A DNA stretch of 64,000 nt from an uncultured Ligilactobacillus sp. (GTDB lineage Bacteria; Bacillota; Bacilli; Lactobacillales; Lactobacillaceae). Location: assembly GCA_934215475.1 (NCBI GenBank), contig CAKPZY010000003.1, positions 76,345-140,344 of the forward strand, written 5' to 3'. The notes under the pieces were generated by a model. That model worked only from the letters and a program-made list of their open reading frames with translations. It was not told the origin of the DNA and did not search any database. Made by a program: the position numbers and the translations under genes. Positions 27,826 to 37,846 of this stretch are shown here, piece after piece (position 1 is the stretch's first letter; each line of letters starts with the position of its first letter).

Positions 27826-29157
27826 TCAATTCTTGCGTAATTTCACCTCGCTGAGTAACCGTTCATAACTTAATTCGTATTTTTGAATATCACCGGCACC
27901 CATGAACACAACTACATCATCATGAAAATCTAAGAGTGGAGACATGTTGTCAACAGTTAAAATATCTCCACCTTTCTTGATCTTTTCGCCAAGATCAGCG
28001 GAAGAAACATTTCCGCTCTTCTCGCGGATCGAGCTGAAGATCTCCGTTAAATACACTTTATCAGCCAAATTTAAACTTTCGGCAAATTCATCCATTAATG
28101 CTATCGTGCGGCTGAAGGTATGCGGTTGGAATACAGCGATGATCTCTTTATTAGGGTACTGCTGCCTAGCCGCATCAATAGTAGCTTTGATCTCATGCGG
28201 ATGATGGGCATAGTCATCAATGATGATCATGTCCTCAACTTTTTTTTCAGTAAAACGCCGCTTCACACCTGCAAATGTCAGCAGATGCTTTTGAACCTCT
28301 TTTTGTTCCAAGTCTTCAATATAAGTGACTGCTATAACTGCCAAACTATTCAGAATATTATGCTCACCAAACATATGGGTCTCATATTTATCCAAAAATT
28401 TTCCATGAAAATAAACATCAAATGATGAGCCGCGAGTTGAACGCTTGATGTTCTTAGCCTGAAAGTCATTATTATCTTCGGCCCCATAATAATAAACTGG
28501 GAGATCAGATTTCAGCTGACGCAAGTTAGCATCCCCGCCCCAGGCAAAGATCCCCTTTTTAGTTTGGTCGGCCAGTGTCTGAAAAGCTGCACATACATCA
28601 TCGATACCCGTAAAATAATCCGGATGATCAAAATCAATATTAGTCATGATGGTATAGTCTGGGTGATAAGCGACAAAATGTCGACGATACTCGTCGGCTT
28701 CAAACACAAAGAAACGTGCGTTAGGAGTGCCCTTACCTGTACCATCCCCAATTAAATAACTGGTAGGAGCAACACTGCCTAAAACATGCGCCAGCAAACC
28801 TGTCGTACTTGTTTTACCGTGAGCACCAGCGATCCCAATACTGGTTGTTTCGGTTACGAGCATTTCAACCAGCTGGGGGTAGGTCAATATCTTTAAGCCC
28901 ATTTCCTTAGCCCGAGCGATTTCTTCTTGCGTATCATCAAAAGCATTGCCCGCCACAATGGTCATACCAGGCTTGATGTTGTCTTTGTCAAAAGAAAGGA
29001 TCTTGACCCCTTCTTGTTCCAATCCTCGTTGTGTAAATGTATATTTATCAATGTCTGAGCCAATTACCTGGCAACCCTTGTCGTGCAAGATCAATGCCAG
29101 GGCACTCATACCCGTTCCCTTAATACCAACGAAAAAATAGGTAGTATTCATATTCAT
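27826..29157 (-). CDS. murC: UDP-N-acetylmuramate--L-alanine ligase
   Basis: First amino-acid ligase of peptidoglycan precursor synthesis, 443 residues. The N-terminal Rossmann domain starts [20 protein letters not shown]. The central ATPase has [17 protein letters not shown] (P-loop, about 108-124), [10 protein letters not shown] and [11 protein letters not shown]. The C-terminal domain has the [18 protein letters not shown] motif of MurC. The ATG at 29157 is preceded by AGAGGAT; a second ATG two codons on is less well placed. It follows sftA by 92 bases. Confidence 0.97.
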   Translation of the reverse strand: MNMNTTYFFVGIKGTGMSALALILHDKGCQVIGSDIDKYTFTQRGLEQEGVKILSFDKDNIKPGMTIVAGNAFDDTQEEIARAKEMGLKILTYPQLVEMLVTETTSIGIAGAHGKTSTTGLLAHVLGSVAPTSYLIGDGTGKGTPNARFFVFEADEYRRHFVAYHPDYTIMTNIDFDHPDYFTGIDDVCAAFQTLADQTKKGIFAWGGDANLRQLKSDLPVYYYGAEDNNDFQAKNIKRSTRGSSFDVYFHGKFLDKYETHMFGEHNILNSLAVIAVTYIEDLEQKEVQKHLLTFAGVKRRFTEKKVEDMIIIDDYAHHPHEIKATIDAARQQYPNKEIIAVFQPHTFSRTIALMDEFAESLNLADKVYLTEIFSSIREKSGNVSSADLGEKIKKGGDILTVDNMSPLLDFHDDVVVFMGAGDIQKYELSYERLLSEVKLRKN

Positions 29158-29249
29158 TACAAATATCCTCTTTTCTGATTTCCACTGCTAACAGTCTACC
29201 ATATTCATTCGAAATTGTGTTTAAAATTTCAGAAAGTGACTGCTCACGC

Positions 29250-31667
29250 TTATCTCAGTTTAGCCAATCTTTCGGGTGTTAAAAAAACATCCCGTGGTTT
29301 AGATCCCTTAGCTTTTGAAATATATTGATTTGCTTCCAGGGATTCTACAATGCTGGCTGCACGATTATACCCGATAGCAAAAACACGCTGTAATTTTGAA
29401 GTCGATACTGTATCTTCATTTACGATATAGCGTAAAACCTCGGGCAGTATTTCATCCTCATTTTCTGCCTCGACTTCCTTTTCTTTAAGCCCGTCTGGAT
29501 CAAATGCATACTGCGGTTTGCCTTGCATCCGCACGAAATCAGTAATGCGATCAACTTCTTTATCGATAAACGTCCCTTGTAAACGCAAAGGCTGACTAGC
29601 TCCATTTCCTAAGTACAGCATGTCACCTTTTCCTAGCAGCCTTTCCGCACCAGCAGAATCCAAAATCGTCCGTGAATCTACCTGACTGGCAACCATGAAG
29701 GCGACGCGAGTAGGAATATTGTTTTTGATCGTTCCCGTCACAACGTCCACACTTGGACGCTGAGTAGCGATCAATAAGTGTATTCCAGCTGCCCTGGCTT
29801 TGGCGGTTATACGTGCGATATAATCCTGTACATCTGAAGCTGCAACCATCATTAAGTCCGCTAATTCATCGATCACGATCACAATATATGGCATTTTTAG
29901 GCCAAAATCACCCGCAGCGGAGGCTTTTTCATTGAAACTATCAATATTGCGGGCGCCGCTGGCAGCTAATCTTTCATACCGCTGATCCATTTCCTTGACG
30001 ACCCATTTCAGCGTTGCCGCGGCCGATTTAGGATCTGATATGACCGGCGCTAATAAATGCGGTACATCCTGATATGGTGCCATTTCCACAGCCTTCGGAT
30101 CGATCAAGATCAGCTTGACTTCGGAAGGCTTGGCTTTGAATAATAAGGAAACGAGCAAACTGTTAATGAAGACGGATTTGCCTGACCCAGTTGCTCCAGC
30201 GATCAAACCATGCGGCATCTTTTTAAGATTTGTGATTTGTGGACGTCCAAACAAGTCCACTCCTAAAGCCACCGTTAATGGTGAACGAGCTGTTTGGAAT
30301 GCATTAGATTGTAAAACTTCCCGCAACATAACAGGACGAGACGTTTTGTTTGGAATCTCGACTCCAATGCTGCTTTTACCAGGAATCGGGGCCTCGATCC
30401 TAATATCTTTTGCAGCCAGTGCAAGCTTCAGATCATCAGTCAAGTTGGTAACTTTATTGACTTTGACACCGCGCCCTAAAGTGATCTCAAATTGGGTGAC
30501 AGTTGGGCCAATCGTCCAGTCTTTGACGGTTCCATCTACATGAAAAGCCTGCAGAGTTTCGTTGAGAACATCTGCTTCTGATAGGACCCAGTCCTCTAAT
30601 TGCGGGTCATCTTGAACGATTGGCTCTGATAAAAGGGTCAAGTCAGGAAAATGGTAATTTTGGCCGCTATTTTGACTGTCGTCATTTAACGTTTCGGATT
30701 CTTTGTTAGTGCGGTTTGGATCCTTAAACAATGACAAGTTTCGCTGGTCGTTGTGTTCAAAATTTAAAATATCAGCGAACGAGCGGTTCAACGCTCGCCC
30801 CTTTCCCAGATGGTTCCCAGGTCGACCTTTGTTTTCTAATTTTGAATTGAACTTTCTGCCTGGATTTTGAGCGTCTGCTTTAATCTCAGCCCGGTCATCT
30901 GTTCCAGACACCTCAGAAGCGAAATGCTCCCGTGTCCGGTTAGTGCCTGTCAGACCCTGTTTCTTTGATTGAGGCTCAGCTATTGTCGAATCAATTTCGC
31001 TAATTTTTTGAGGATCGTCTTTATCACCGCGGTTGTGCGACGACTCATCAGTCGGTAAGATTTTTTTACCTACTAGCTGCTTATGTGTATCTCCCAAACC
31101 ACTGAGATCTGAGAAATCATCTTTACTACTGGTAACCTCTTGGGCGCATTCATTATTCGAAAAGCTGGTATAGCTTCTAGTTTCAGTTTCATGAGATGGA
31201 AAAAAAGTTTCTGTTGGCAATAAAGAGTCGGCTCTCTCTAAAACATCGCTAACCTTTCCGGATTGAACTGCGCTTATCGTTTGGTTCTTCTCGGCATACT
31301 GATCACTCTGTGCGCCTTTTGATAAATCGATCTCGGTCAGCCCATCATCTAGATCACCGCCAAATAAATAATAAGTATCAGCCTCTTTGTGCAATTCCTG
31401 GCACAAACGAACATAAGTAAAATGATCCTGTTTTCTTTTAGCCTGTCCCCAGTTCAAAACAGAGGGAGGTATATAAGATGGGCGAAAAGGACGAGAACTA
31501 AATGGAATTTTTGGCCCACTAAAGTTCTTGTGTTTGCCCCCTTTTTGAGCATAACCGCTGCTATGAAGACTAGAACTTTTTTTCTTATTAACTTTTTTAG
31601 GTGAGACCTTGTTACTTTTTTTTAGTTTCTGGATCCTATAAAAAGCTGGCCCATCATAATGTTCCAT
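29250..31667 (-). CDS. sftA: FtsK/SpoIIIE-family DNA translocase without membrane domain (SftA type)
   Basis: Hexameric DNA pump that clears chromosome ends from the division septum, 805 residues. No transmembrane segment is visible. The first ~340 residues are a basic start (KKLKKSNKVSPKKVNKKK) followed by a long, polar, low-complexity Ser/Asp/Glu-rich region. The translocase core follows: alpha/beta region TVTQFEITLGRGVKVNKVTNL, Walker A GLIAGATGSGKSVFINSLLV (about 483-502), Walker B VIVIDELADLMM, and a C-terminal gamma winged helix (SKLQRVFAIGYNRAASIVE). Lack of membrane anchors and the neighbours murC and ytpR point to soluble SftA (YtpS) rather than FtsK itself. Confidence 0.88.
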   Translation of the reverse strand: MEHYDGPAFYRIQKLKKSNKVSPKKVNKKKSSSLHSSGYAQKGGKHKNFSGPKIPFSSRPFRPSYIPPSVLNWGQAKRKQDHFTYVRLCQELHKEADTYYLFGGDLDDGLTEIDLSKGAQSDQYAEKNQTISAVQSGKVSDVLERADSLLPTETFFPSHETETRSYTSFSNNECAQEVTSSKDDFSDLSGLGDTHKQLVGKKILPTDESSHNRGDKDDPQKISEIDSTIAEPQSKKQGLTGTNRTREHFASEVSGTDDRAEIKADAQNPGRKFNSKLENKGRPGNHLGKGRALNRSFADILNFEHNDQRNLSLFKDPNRTNKESETLNDDSQNSGQNYHFPDLTLLSEPIVQDDPQLEDWVLSEADVLNETLQAFHVDGTVKDWTIGPTVTQFEITLGRGVKVNKVTNLTDDLKLALAAKDIRIEAPIPGKSSIGVEIPNKTSRPVMLREVLQSNAFQTARSPLTVALGVDLFGRPQITNLKKMPHGLIAGATGSGKSVFINSLLVSLLFKAKPSEVKLILIDPKAVEMAPYQDVPHLLAPVISDPKSAAATLKWVVKEMDQRYERLAASGARNIDSFNEKASAAGDFGLKMPYIVIVIDELADLMMVAASDVQDYIARITAKARAAGIHLLIATQRPSVDVVTGTIKNNIPTRVAFMVASQVDSRTILDSAGAERLLGKGDMLYLGNGASQPLRLQGTFIDKEVDRITDFVRMQGKPQYAFDPDGLKEKEVEAENEDEILPEVLRYIVNEDTVSTSKLQRVFAIGYNRAASIVESLEANQYISKAKGSKPRDVFLTPERLAKLR

Positions 31668-31744
31668 AAGATTATCATCCCATCAATAAAAATCGGGTAG
31701 AGCATGCTTAAACTCCACGCCTGCTACCCGGTAAACAAAAATTT

Positions 31745-32389
31745 CTATTCTGCAGCAAGCAAACATGCCGCTTGGCCAAAGTCAAAAGGCTCCCCAATTT
31801 TATACTGTGCAGCCGGCAATTCCAGGATCCCCCGCTTTTTAGGAGCGTTAGACAGCCCAAGCTCACGCGCGGAACAAACCATCCCAAAACTATCTTGCCC
31901 TCTTAATTTACCCGGCCAAATAAGAGCACCATTAGGCATCATTGCGCCAACCTTGGCTATGACAACTGTTTGCCCTGCAGCAATATTCGGTGCCCCACAC
32001 ACTATTTGCAACTGCTTGTTTTCATCAATCGCAACTTGTAAAATGTGCAAGTGATCAGAATCAGGATGTTTCTGCATTTCTTTAACGTAACCAACAACAA
32101 AACGCGGCTCTTCATCTAAAACTAAATCTTTTGTAAATCCTGCCGAATCCAGCCAGTTGTTCAGAAGCGATACTTCCTTTTGACTTAGCCTGATCTGTCC
32201 GTTTTTTTCTTGTAAATCAATATACTTTGAGGCATTAAAAAAATTGTAGCCTAAAGTTTCATTATTCTCCTGGTTGTAGATACGCACAATACCATCTTTT
32301 TTTTGGAACGCTTGCTTAGGAGCGTCTTGGCGTAAGACAACCAGCAAAACGTCACCTGTTTGAGCAAAATTGTAGCTTGCGATCAACAT
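31745..32389 (-). CDS. ytpR: tRNA-binding domain protein YtpR
   Basis: 214-residue protein with a DUF4479-type N-terminal domain and a C-terminal OB-fold EMAP-II-like domain resembling the N terminus of PheT. The tRNA-binding part is visible as FVVGYVKEMQKHPDSDHLHILQVAID (about 102-127), QIVCGAPNIAAGQTVVIAKVGA, and the SFGMVCSARELGL motif. Function not established. The order trmB-thioredoxin-ytpR-sftA-murC is the same as in Bacillus. Confidence 0.93.
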   Translation of the reverse strand: MLIASYNFAQTGDVLLVVLRQDAPKQAFQKKDGIVRIYNQENNETLGYNFFNASKYIDLQEKNGQIRLSQKEVSLLNNWLDSAGFTKDLVLDEEPRFVVGYVKEMQKHPDSDHLHILQVAIDENKQLQIVCGAPNIAAGQTVVIAKVGAMMPNGALIWPGKLRGQDSFGMVCSARELGLSNAPKKRGILELPAAQYKIGEPFDFGQAACLLAAE

Positions 32390-32420
32390 ATGTTAAACTC
32401 TATCTCCCTTGTCCGATAAT

Positions 32421-32741
32421 TTAATTTGCAGCAACCAAGAAGTTTTCTACTTCTTTTTTTGTTTTTCGATCTTTATTAACAAAACGATCGATCTCTTGAC
32501 CTTGTTTATAAACAATAAAACTTGGGATGCCCATTACCATCAATTCTTGACACAAATCTATATTTTCATCGCGATCAATTTGGATGAACGTATAATCAGA
32601 AAATTCTTTTTCGATCTCTGGCATTGCTGGTTTGATAAAACGGCAATCAGGGCACCAATCAGCAGTAAAAAACAAAACATAATTACCCTGTGATAATTTT
32701 TCTTCTAATTCGTTTTTATTCATTTTGGGTAACATTTTCAT
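32421..32741 (-). CDS. Thioredoxin-like protein (YtpP type)
   Basis: 106-residue thioredoxin-fold protein. The active site is WCPDC (about residues 29-33), an unusual CPDC instead of the CGPC of general thioredoxins, and the cis-proline loop is MGIPSFIVYKQGQEIDRF. It has no signal peptide, so it acts in the cytoplasm. The ATG at 32741 follows AGGAGGG. It is 31 bases before ytpR, so probably the same transcript. A redox partner cannot be named. Confidence 0.9.
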   Translation of the reverse strand: MKMLPKMNKNELEEKLSQGNYVLFFTADWCPDCRFIKPAMPEIEKEFSDYTFIQIDRDENIDLCQELMVMGIPSFIVYKQGQEIDRFVNKDRKTKKEVENFLVAAN

Positions 32742-32913
32742 AATAAAGCCCTCCTAAAAATAACAGGATAAAGTGAGCAGGAAAACATCTGCCCAACTGT
32801 TCTGTTAAAATACATATTACACCGATTATAGTATATTTAACTTAAATTTCATATGGTAATGTTTCCTACAACCTAAATTCTTTAACCACCGCACTTTAAT
32901 TCAAATATTTCAG

Positions 32914-33567
32914 CTACGGTCGATCATTTTTGGAATTAAAATGTGCAGTCAACTTATAGATTGGCTGTCCTTTTTGGCTGAATTTATCCTCATATTCGGT
33001 CATAACGTTATCTTCTGAAGAAGAATGCAGGTCCAACCAGACTTGATCAAAAACCATACCAAAATTATTCATTGAGACCAGAGAATATTCAAATAAACCG
33101 CGATTATCAGTTTTAAATTCTAAACTTCCATTATTTTGCAAGACTTGTTGGTACTGCGCCAAGAAAGTTTCGTATGTCAAGCGCCTTTTGGCATGCCGTT
33201 TTTTTGGCCAAGGATCAGAAAAATTCAAGTAGATACCAGCAACTTCATCTGGAGTGAACATCTCTGTTAAATCATCCCCATCACCGCAGACCAACTGAAG
33301 ATTGGGAAGTTTCAGGGCTAATTGCTTTTTTAAAGCGATCCCAGCTGCTGTCGTCTGAATTTCGATACCAATAAAGTTTTTATCCGGGTAACGGGTAGCC
33401 ATTTCGGTGATAAAACGCCCTTTCCCCATCCCAATTTCAATAAATAATGGTTGGGTCACGGCAAATCTTTGCCCCCACTGTCCTCTCAATCTTTGCGGTT
33501 CGGTAACAACGTATTGAGGGTTTGCCTGAATCAATGGCAAGGCCCAAGGTTTATTTTTTAATCTCAT
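32914..33567 (-). CDS. trmB: tRNA (guanine-N7)-methyltransferase
   Basis: Makes m7G46 in the variable loop of tRNA using SAM, 217 residues. Motifs: SAM site [16 protein letters not shown] (about 42-57), [21 protein letters not shown] and the family signature [17 protein letters not shown]. The ATG at 33567 ([10 protein letters not shown]) is 5-6 bases after GTGGAGGAT; a nearby upstream in-frame codon overlaps that site. It follows ytmP after a terminator. Confidence 0.96.
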   Translation of the reverse strand: MRLKNKPWALPLIQANPQYVVTEPQRLRGQWGQRFAVTQPLFIEIGMGKGRFITEMATRYPDKNFIGIEIQTTAAGIALKKQLALKLPNLQLVCGDGDDLTEMFTPDEVAGIYLNFSDPWPKKRHAKRRLTYETFLAQYQQVLQNNGSLEFKTDNRGLFEYSLVSMNNFGMVFDQVWLDLHSSSEDNVMTEYEDKFSQKGQPIYKLTAHFNSKNDRP

Positions 33568-33656
33568 TTTATCCTCCACATCAAATGCTTGCTTCTGATA
33601 ACTATTGCGAGCATAGACATTTCCGTCAATATCTAAGTAACTTTATTATTATAACG

Positions 33657-33695
33657 CAAAAAGCCCCCCAAGGATAATTCTCCATAAGGGGCCTT
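33657..33695 (-). terminator. Terminator between ytmP and trmB
   Basis: On the minus strand AAGGCCCCTTATGGA pairs with TCCTTGGGGGGCTT (minor mismatches), then TTTTT. It lies about 70 bases past the ytmP stop, so trmB needs read-through or its own promoter. Confidence 0.8.
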
Positions 33696-33766
33696 CGTTA
33701 TTTTAAGCTTAATTAAGGGGTCAGACGAGTAATCCAGCAAAAGGTTGCCGACTACTCTTAATCAAG

Positions 33767-34567
33767 TCATGAATATAATTCTTGAAAAAAATCAAACGTA
33801 CTTTGTAATTTAATTATGCCTTGGTTCATTTCATGGAAATGACCACGCTGATAGCTATACTTCACATCTAAAAGGAGATTCATCAGTGCATACCACTGAA
33901 TACGAAACTCCATTGCCTCCGGTAATTGTTTTCCAAAATAGCCTTTTAACCATTGCTTCCAATCTGCGCGTGGGACATAGCGACACATTAACATGCTAAG
34001 ATCCTTTACCGGGTCAGCAAAGCTCACTGACTCCCAGTCCACAAGATATAGCTGACCTGAATCTGAGAGAAGGAAGTTCTTCCGACTCAAGTCTCCATGT
34101 GACACTTCATACTTTTGGGACCCGCCTGTAGGCAAGTGTTCTTCAAGAAAGTCGGCACACCTATGTATTAAGGGGTGCGTCAATAGATCTGAAGGTATTC
34201 CCCGATAAAATAAGGTCAGAAAATCACCAGGTCCATAGTGGACCCCGCCAACTTTTTGCAGCATTTTGTTTAGAAGATCCGAGTGATGAATTCGTCTAAG
34301 TAAACTAAGAACTTCTTTAGAGTGCATCTCACTGCGTTCCAAGCATCGTCCGTTGAGCCATTGTTGCGCAGTTAACGTATCACCAGTCTCCATTCTTTTC
34401 GACCAAATTAACTTAGGAGTGATCCCTTCCAATGATAGTGCTGCTAAAAATGGGGACGGATTGCGCTTTAAAAAGACCTTTTCTTGATGTTTGATGCCCA
34501 TATAGGCTGTCCCTGTATCACCGCTGATTGGGAGCACTTGCCAGCCATTCTCTAAATCGAGATCCAT
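33767..34567 (-). CDS. ytmP: Aminoglycoside/choline kinase-fold phosphotransferase (YtmP type)
   Basis: 266-residue member of the APH/choline kinase superfamily. The kinase-like signature is VSHGDLSRKNFLLSDSGQLYLVDWESVSFADPVKDLSML: catalytic HGDL...N (about 157-163) and the metal-binding Asp in VDWE. An N-terminal lysine (MGIKHQEKVFLKRNPSPF) could bind ATP phosphates. The substrate is unknown; the chromosomal position upstream of trmB matches B. subtilis ytmP, so it is unlikely to be an antibiotic-resistance enzyme. ATG 34567 follows AAAAGGAGCG. Confidence 0.88.
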   Translation of the reverse strand: MDLDLENGWQVLPISGDTGTAYMGIKHQEKVFLKRNPSPFLAALSLEGITPKLIWSKRMETGDTLTAQQWLNGRCLERSEMHSKEVLSLLRRIHHSDLLNKMLQKVGGVHYGPGDFLTLFYRGIPSDLLTHPLIHRCADFLEEHLPTGGSQKYEVSHGDLSRKNFLLSDSGQLYLVDWESVSFADPVKDLSMLMCRYVPRADWKQWLKGYFGKQLPEAMEFRIQWYALMNLLLDVKYSYQRGHFHEMNQGIIKLQSTFDFFQELYS

Positions 34568-34659
34568 CTTGGCAACGCTCCTTTTTCAGTTAGAAATTAT
34601 TGACCCTGCTCTTCTAGGATCAATTACTGTCTCAAGTCTACAAATTTGCTAAAAAGCTG

Positions 34660-35889
34660 TCAAGCTATTTTATTGAGGCGAATTTTACTGTATATTCTTG
34701 CAATCAGCCAGCTTTCAACTACCAATAAAATCAATGCCAGCAAGGCTTTTGCGACCCCAAATCCATGAATAGCGAGTGGGACAAAAAAGAAGATGACATT
34801 AAAAAGAAGTAATGAAAACAACACCTTAGAAAATGAAATAAATTTTTTTCGTATATTTATAGGTAAAGTGTGCATAAATACAACTTCATCATAACTAACG
34901 AATAAAGGCAGGAGCTGAAAACCTATCAGATAGATAAAAAGTGCAGCAAAAAGCAAAGCCAGCCAATAATTTTTAATGAAGAATAAAATGATGAATCCTA
35001 AAACAGTCAGACGTAAATATAAATTACTGTACTCTCCGCTGCGAACAAAACCACGCCAGTAAAGATAAGTAAAAAATCCTTGCGCGCTTTGATCATATTT
35101 AGGTAATAAAAAGTCCAAAAAGCGCCGCCTTTTAGGCCGAGGACTGACAGCGGCAACATCCGTGAACATATTAAAGAAACGGTAAAGGCGCGAGAGGCGT
35201 TCATCTTCTTTTTCAACGGCATATCTCCAATCTAATAAACTTGCTCCTGTTTTTTTTCGTTTTACTTTGACAAAGAAGACCAGTACAGCTATCCCCAGGA
35301 CCCAAGAGAAGATCCCAGAAAAATATAGTCCGCCTGCTAAAAGTATTATCTCTGGCAACCACGATAAAAGAAACCTAGATAATAAGGTCCGATCCTCGGG
35401 TAAGTAAAGTGAACTAACCTCGAGTTGGACTTGAAGGAACGCTAAAGTAAGCTGAGTCAAAATTAAAAATAGACAGTTTAAAATGCTCAGGTGAACTGCA
35501 ATAAGTAAAAAAGGTGCTAATAATATGCAAATTATCGCTTGAATGATCAGGACCACTAAGGTGCTGTATGAGCGGGCATTGTTAATATACTTATGCATAT
35601 CTTGTTCACGAGCCAGCAAAAAAACAGTATCCGCCGGTTTAAGGAACGTGGCCACACGATTCGCGTGCAGCGCTGAGAATAAAAGCACTACCACTAACGG
35701 TTTTGCCCACCATAGTTCTTGGCTTGGGGACAGAGTTTTTAAAAAATTTGAGTAAGAAAAACTAAAAGCACCAAATAAAAATAATAAAGCGATCACAAAA
35801 TGATCATTAAAAACATAACGCAAATATTTCAAAAGCATCTGTTGGTAAGAGGCCCTTCTCTTTTTCCAAATCTCATACATGCTTATCAC
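34660..35889 (-). CDS. ecsB: ABC transporter permease EcsB
   Basis: Membrane subunit of the Ecs ABC exporter, 409 residues with about eight to ten hydrophobic segments (for example VIALLFLFGAFSFSYSNF near 33-50 and ALLALILLVVESWLIARIY at the end). In Bacillus, EcsAB influences protein secretion, regulated intramembrane proteolysis and competence; its cargo may be peptide fragments. It starts 1 base after ecsA, so the two are one unit. No ecsC follows. Confidence 0.92.
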   Translation of the reverse strand: MISMYEIWKKRRASYQQMLLKYLRYVFNDHFVIALLFLFGAFSFSYSNFLKTLSPSQELWWAKPLVVVLLFSALHANRVATFLKPADTVFLLAREQDMHKYINNARSYSTLVVLIIQAIICILLAPFLLIAVHLSILNCLFLILTQLTLAFLQVQLEVSSLYLPEDRTLLSRFLLSWLPEIILLAGGLYFSGIFSWVLGIAVLVFFVKVKRKKTGASLLDWRYAVEKEDERLSRLYRFFNMFTDVAAVSPRPKRRRFLDFLLPKYDQSAQGFFTYLYWRGFVRSGEYSNLYLRLTVLGFIILFFIKNYWLALLFAALFIYLIGFQLLPLFVSYDEVVFMHTLPINIRKKFISFSKVLFSLLLFNVIFFFVPLAIHGFGVAKALLALILLVVESWLIARIYSKIRLNKIA

Positions 35890-35890
35890 C

Positions 35891-36616
35891 TCACTTATCT
35901 GTCATATCCAGATAGATATCTGACAATGAACCATTTGGCAGGCCGCTTTGTTTTTGCAATTCATCAAAAGTACCAGCGGCGAGAAGCTTGCCTTCATCGA
36001 TCATCAAAAAGCTATCACATACTTCTTGAGCAGTGCTCAACACATGTGTGGACATCAAGATCGCCGTTCCAGCCTGCTTTTCATTCGTCAATAATCTCAA
36101 CAGATCACGCGTTGCCAAGGGATCAAGTCCTAGAAAGGGTTCGTCTACGAGCAACAAATCGACTTGGGGAAGCAAAGCGCACACGATCATCACTTTTTGC
36201 TTCATGCCTTTCGAAAAGTTGATCGGAAACCAATCAAGCTTATTATCAAGTCTGAAAAGCTGCAGCAACTGCCTTGCTTTATCCCAAGCTTGCTTTTGAT
36301 CTAATTGGTAGGCCATCATAGTCAGTTCAAGGTGTTCTTTCAAAGTGAGTTCGTCGTAAAGTACGGGGATCTCAGGAATATAGGCAATTTTCTTCTTGTA
36401 CTCTGCAGCATTTTTTTGCAAAGAAACTCCATTTAATTCGATCGTGCCCTTCTGCGGCCGTAAAAGACCAATGATGTGGTTGATGGTGGTAGATTTCCCA
36501 GCTCCATTTAATCCTATCAAGCCCACTAAAAATCCAGTGGGTACCTCAAATGAGATATCCTTTAAAACCGGGATCGAAGAATAACCTCCAACCAAATGTT
36601 CAACTATCAAAGACAT
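35891..36616 (-). CDS. ecsA: ABC transporter ATP-binding protein EcsA
   Basis: 241-residue ATPase paired with EcsB. Walker A GLNGAGKSTTINHI (about 36-49), Q-loop YIPEIPVLYDELTL, a signature replaced by NFSKGMKQKVMIV (a variant of LSGGQ, typical of this group), Walker B LLLVDEPFLGLDP and switch histidine LMSTHVLS. ATG 36616 follows AGAGAGGAAG. The 505-base gap to hit (36617-37121) holds the two divergent promoters; TATACT at 37074-37079 is a likely -10 for hit, and I see no further gene there. Confidence 0.95.
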   Translation of the reverse strand: MSLIVEHLVGGYSSIPVLKDISFEVPTGFLVGLIGLNGAGKSTTINHIIGLLRPQKGTIELNGVSLQKNAAEYKKKIAYIPEIPVLYDELTLKEHLELTMMAYQLDQKQAWDKARQLLQLFRLDNKLDWFPINFSKGMKQKVMIVCALLPQVDLLLVDEPFLGLDPLATRDLLRLLTNEKQAGTAILMSTHVLSTAQEVCDSFLMIDEGKLLAAGTFDELQKQSGLPNGSLSDIYLDMTDK

Positions 36617-37121
36617 GCGTAACTTCCTCTCTAAAGCCTATTATTCGAATATTTTTATAAACTTATGTTTATTCTGCCAATTTTGGATTACAAATGATTA
36701 CAACACTAAAATCGATCGTTAGTTGAATTCTTCAGCAGATTTGGCTGCTGATCGTACTGATCATTTTAAAGATTATGAACCAAAATCTTTAAAAGGCATT
36801 TTGATCTTAGTTTCTCAGAAATATTTTCTTGCGCAAAATTTTTGTTTGTTAGTACTTTGCATAAAGCTGAATCGTCACACTGAATTATAACATTGACTTT
36901 TTCTTCATCCAAACTCATTAATCATTTAAATCGCACATTTCAACGAGATACTTGCCTCTGATTTTTTCAGGCCGAAAGAACGCATTCCTAAAATGGTTAT
37001 AGATGCCACCTAAAATTTTGCAAATTTGCAAGCCCTAGCACGGTTTTTAATTAAATATTTGCTTTTGCTAGTGTATACTGAAATTACAAACTAATTATTT
37101 TAGAAAGAAGGCTCCAATGAA

Positions 37122-37550
37122 ATGGAAGGTTGTATTTTTTGCAAAATTATTAATGGTGAGATCCCTAGTACTCGTGTTTATCATGATGACGTTGTCACAG
37201 CTTTCTTAGACCTTTCCCAAACAACGCCCGGTCATATGCTAGTTGTACCAAATAAACACATTCCCGACATTTTTGCGTATGATGATGAGTTGGCCGCCAG
37301 CGTTTTTTCAAGAATTCCAAAAATCGCTCGGGCATTGCGTGATTCTAACAAGGATATCAAAGGGATCAATATTTTGAACAACAACGGAAAAGTTGCTTAC
37401 CAATCAGTCTTCCATTCTCATTTCCATCTCGTTCCCCGTTATAGCAGCGAAGACGACTTTGCCATGAGATTCAAGGATAATTCTGGAAACTATAACCAAG
37501 AAAAATTACAAAAAATTGCTGACAGTATTGCAAATAATATTAAGGAGTGA
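37122..37550 (+). CDS. hit: HIT family protein
   Basis: 142-residue histidine-triad nucleotide hydrolase/transferase. CIFCKIINGEIPSTRVYHDD at the N terminus and the triad VFHSHFHLVPRY (HxHxH) near residue 107 are diagnostic. Substrates are probably adenosine phosphoramidate-like compounds. The correct ATG is the second of two close ones (37122), set by the GAAGG upstream and by the CxFC motif. It diverges from ecsA, as in Bacillus, and ends 5 bases before the next gene. Confidence 0.96.
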   Translation: MEGCIFCKIINGEIPSTRVYHDDVVTAFLDLSQTTPGHMLVVPNKHIPDIFAYDDELAASVFSRIPKIARALRDSNKDIKGINILNNNGKVAYQSVFHSHFHLVPRYSSEDDFAMRFKDNSGNYNQEKLQKIADSIANNIKE

Positions 37551-37555
37551 CGGTC

Positions 37556-37843
37556 ATGAAAAAGGCTCAAATTATTTCTATTATCGGAGGCACTGTTTTG
37601 CTGGGAGCGTTAATGTATGCTAAGCAGCGGTCTAATAAAAAGAGCGGCACCAAGACAAACTCTGCTCCTTCGCTAAAACAAGCGGTTAAGAATACGACTG
37701 TATCAGCTAAAGATCTCTCTTCCGAGCTCAAGAGCACCCTGCCCACCGTCGATGAAATTTCGACGGAAGTTGGCAAGTTTATGCACGATATCCAACCAAA
37801 AATCAACAAATTGACCAAGAGTATTCAAAAGTTTTCCAAATAA
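37556..37843 (+). CDS. Membrane-anchored YtxH/YhaH-like protein
   Basis: 95-residue protein with one N-terminal hydrophobic segment (IISIIGGTVLLGALMYA, about 5-21) followed by a long basic, Ser/Thr/Lys-rich helical tail, as in YtxH-family coiled-coil proteins. AAGGAG lies 8 bases before the ATG at 37556. Its place between hit and prsA is that of B. subtilis yhaH. Function unknown; the tail may be at the cell surface or in the cytoplasm depending on topology, which I cannot decide. Confidence 0.8.
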   Translation: MKKAQIISIIGGTVLLGALMYAKQRSNKKSGTKTNSAPSLKQAVKNTTVSAKDLSSELKSTLPTVDEISTEVGKFMHDIQPKINKLTKSIQKFSK

Positions 37844-37846
37844 TAG

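Noticed and set aside
29250..31667. Conjugative-element FtsK/TraB-type coupling protein
   Set aside because: The gamma domain and the core neighbours (murC, ytpR) indicate a chromosomal translocase.
33767..34567. Antibiotic-resistance aminoglycoside phosphotransferase
   Set aside because: The kinase fold is shared, but position and length match the housekeeping ytmP next to trmB.
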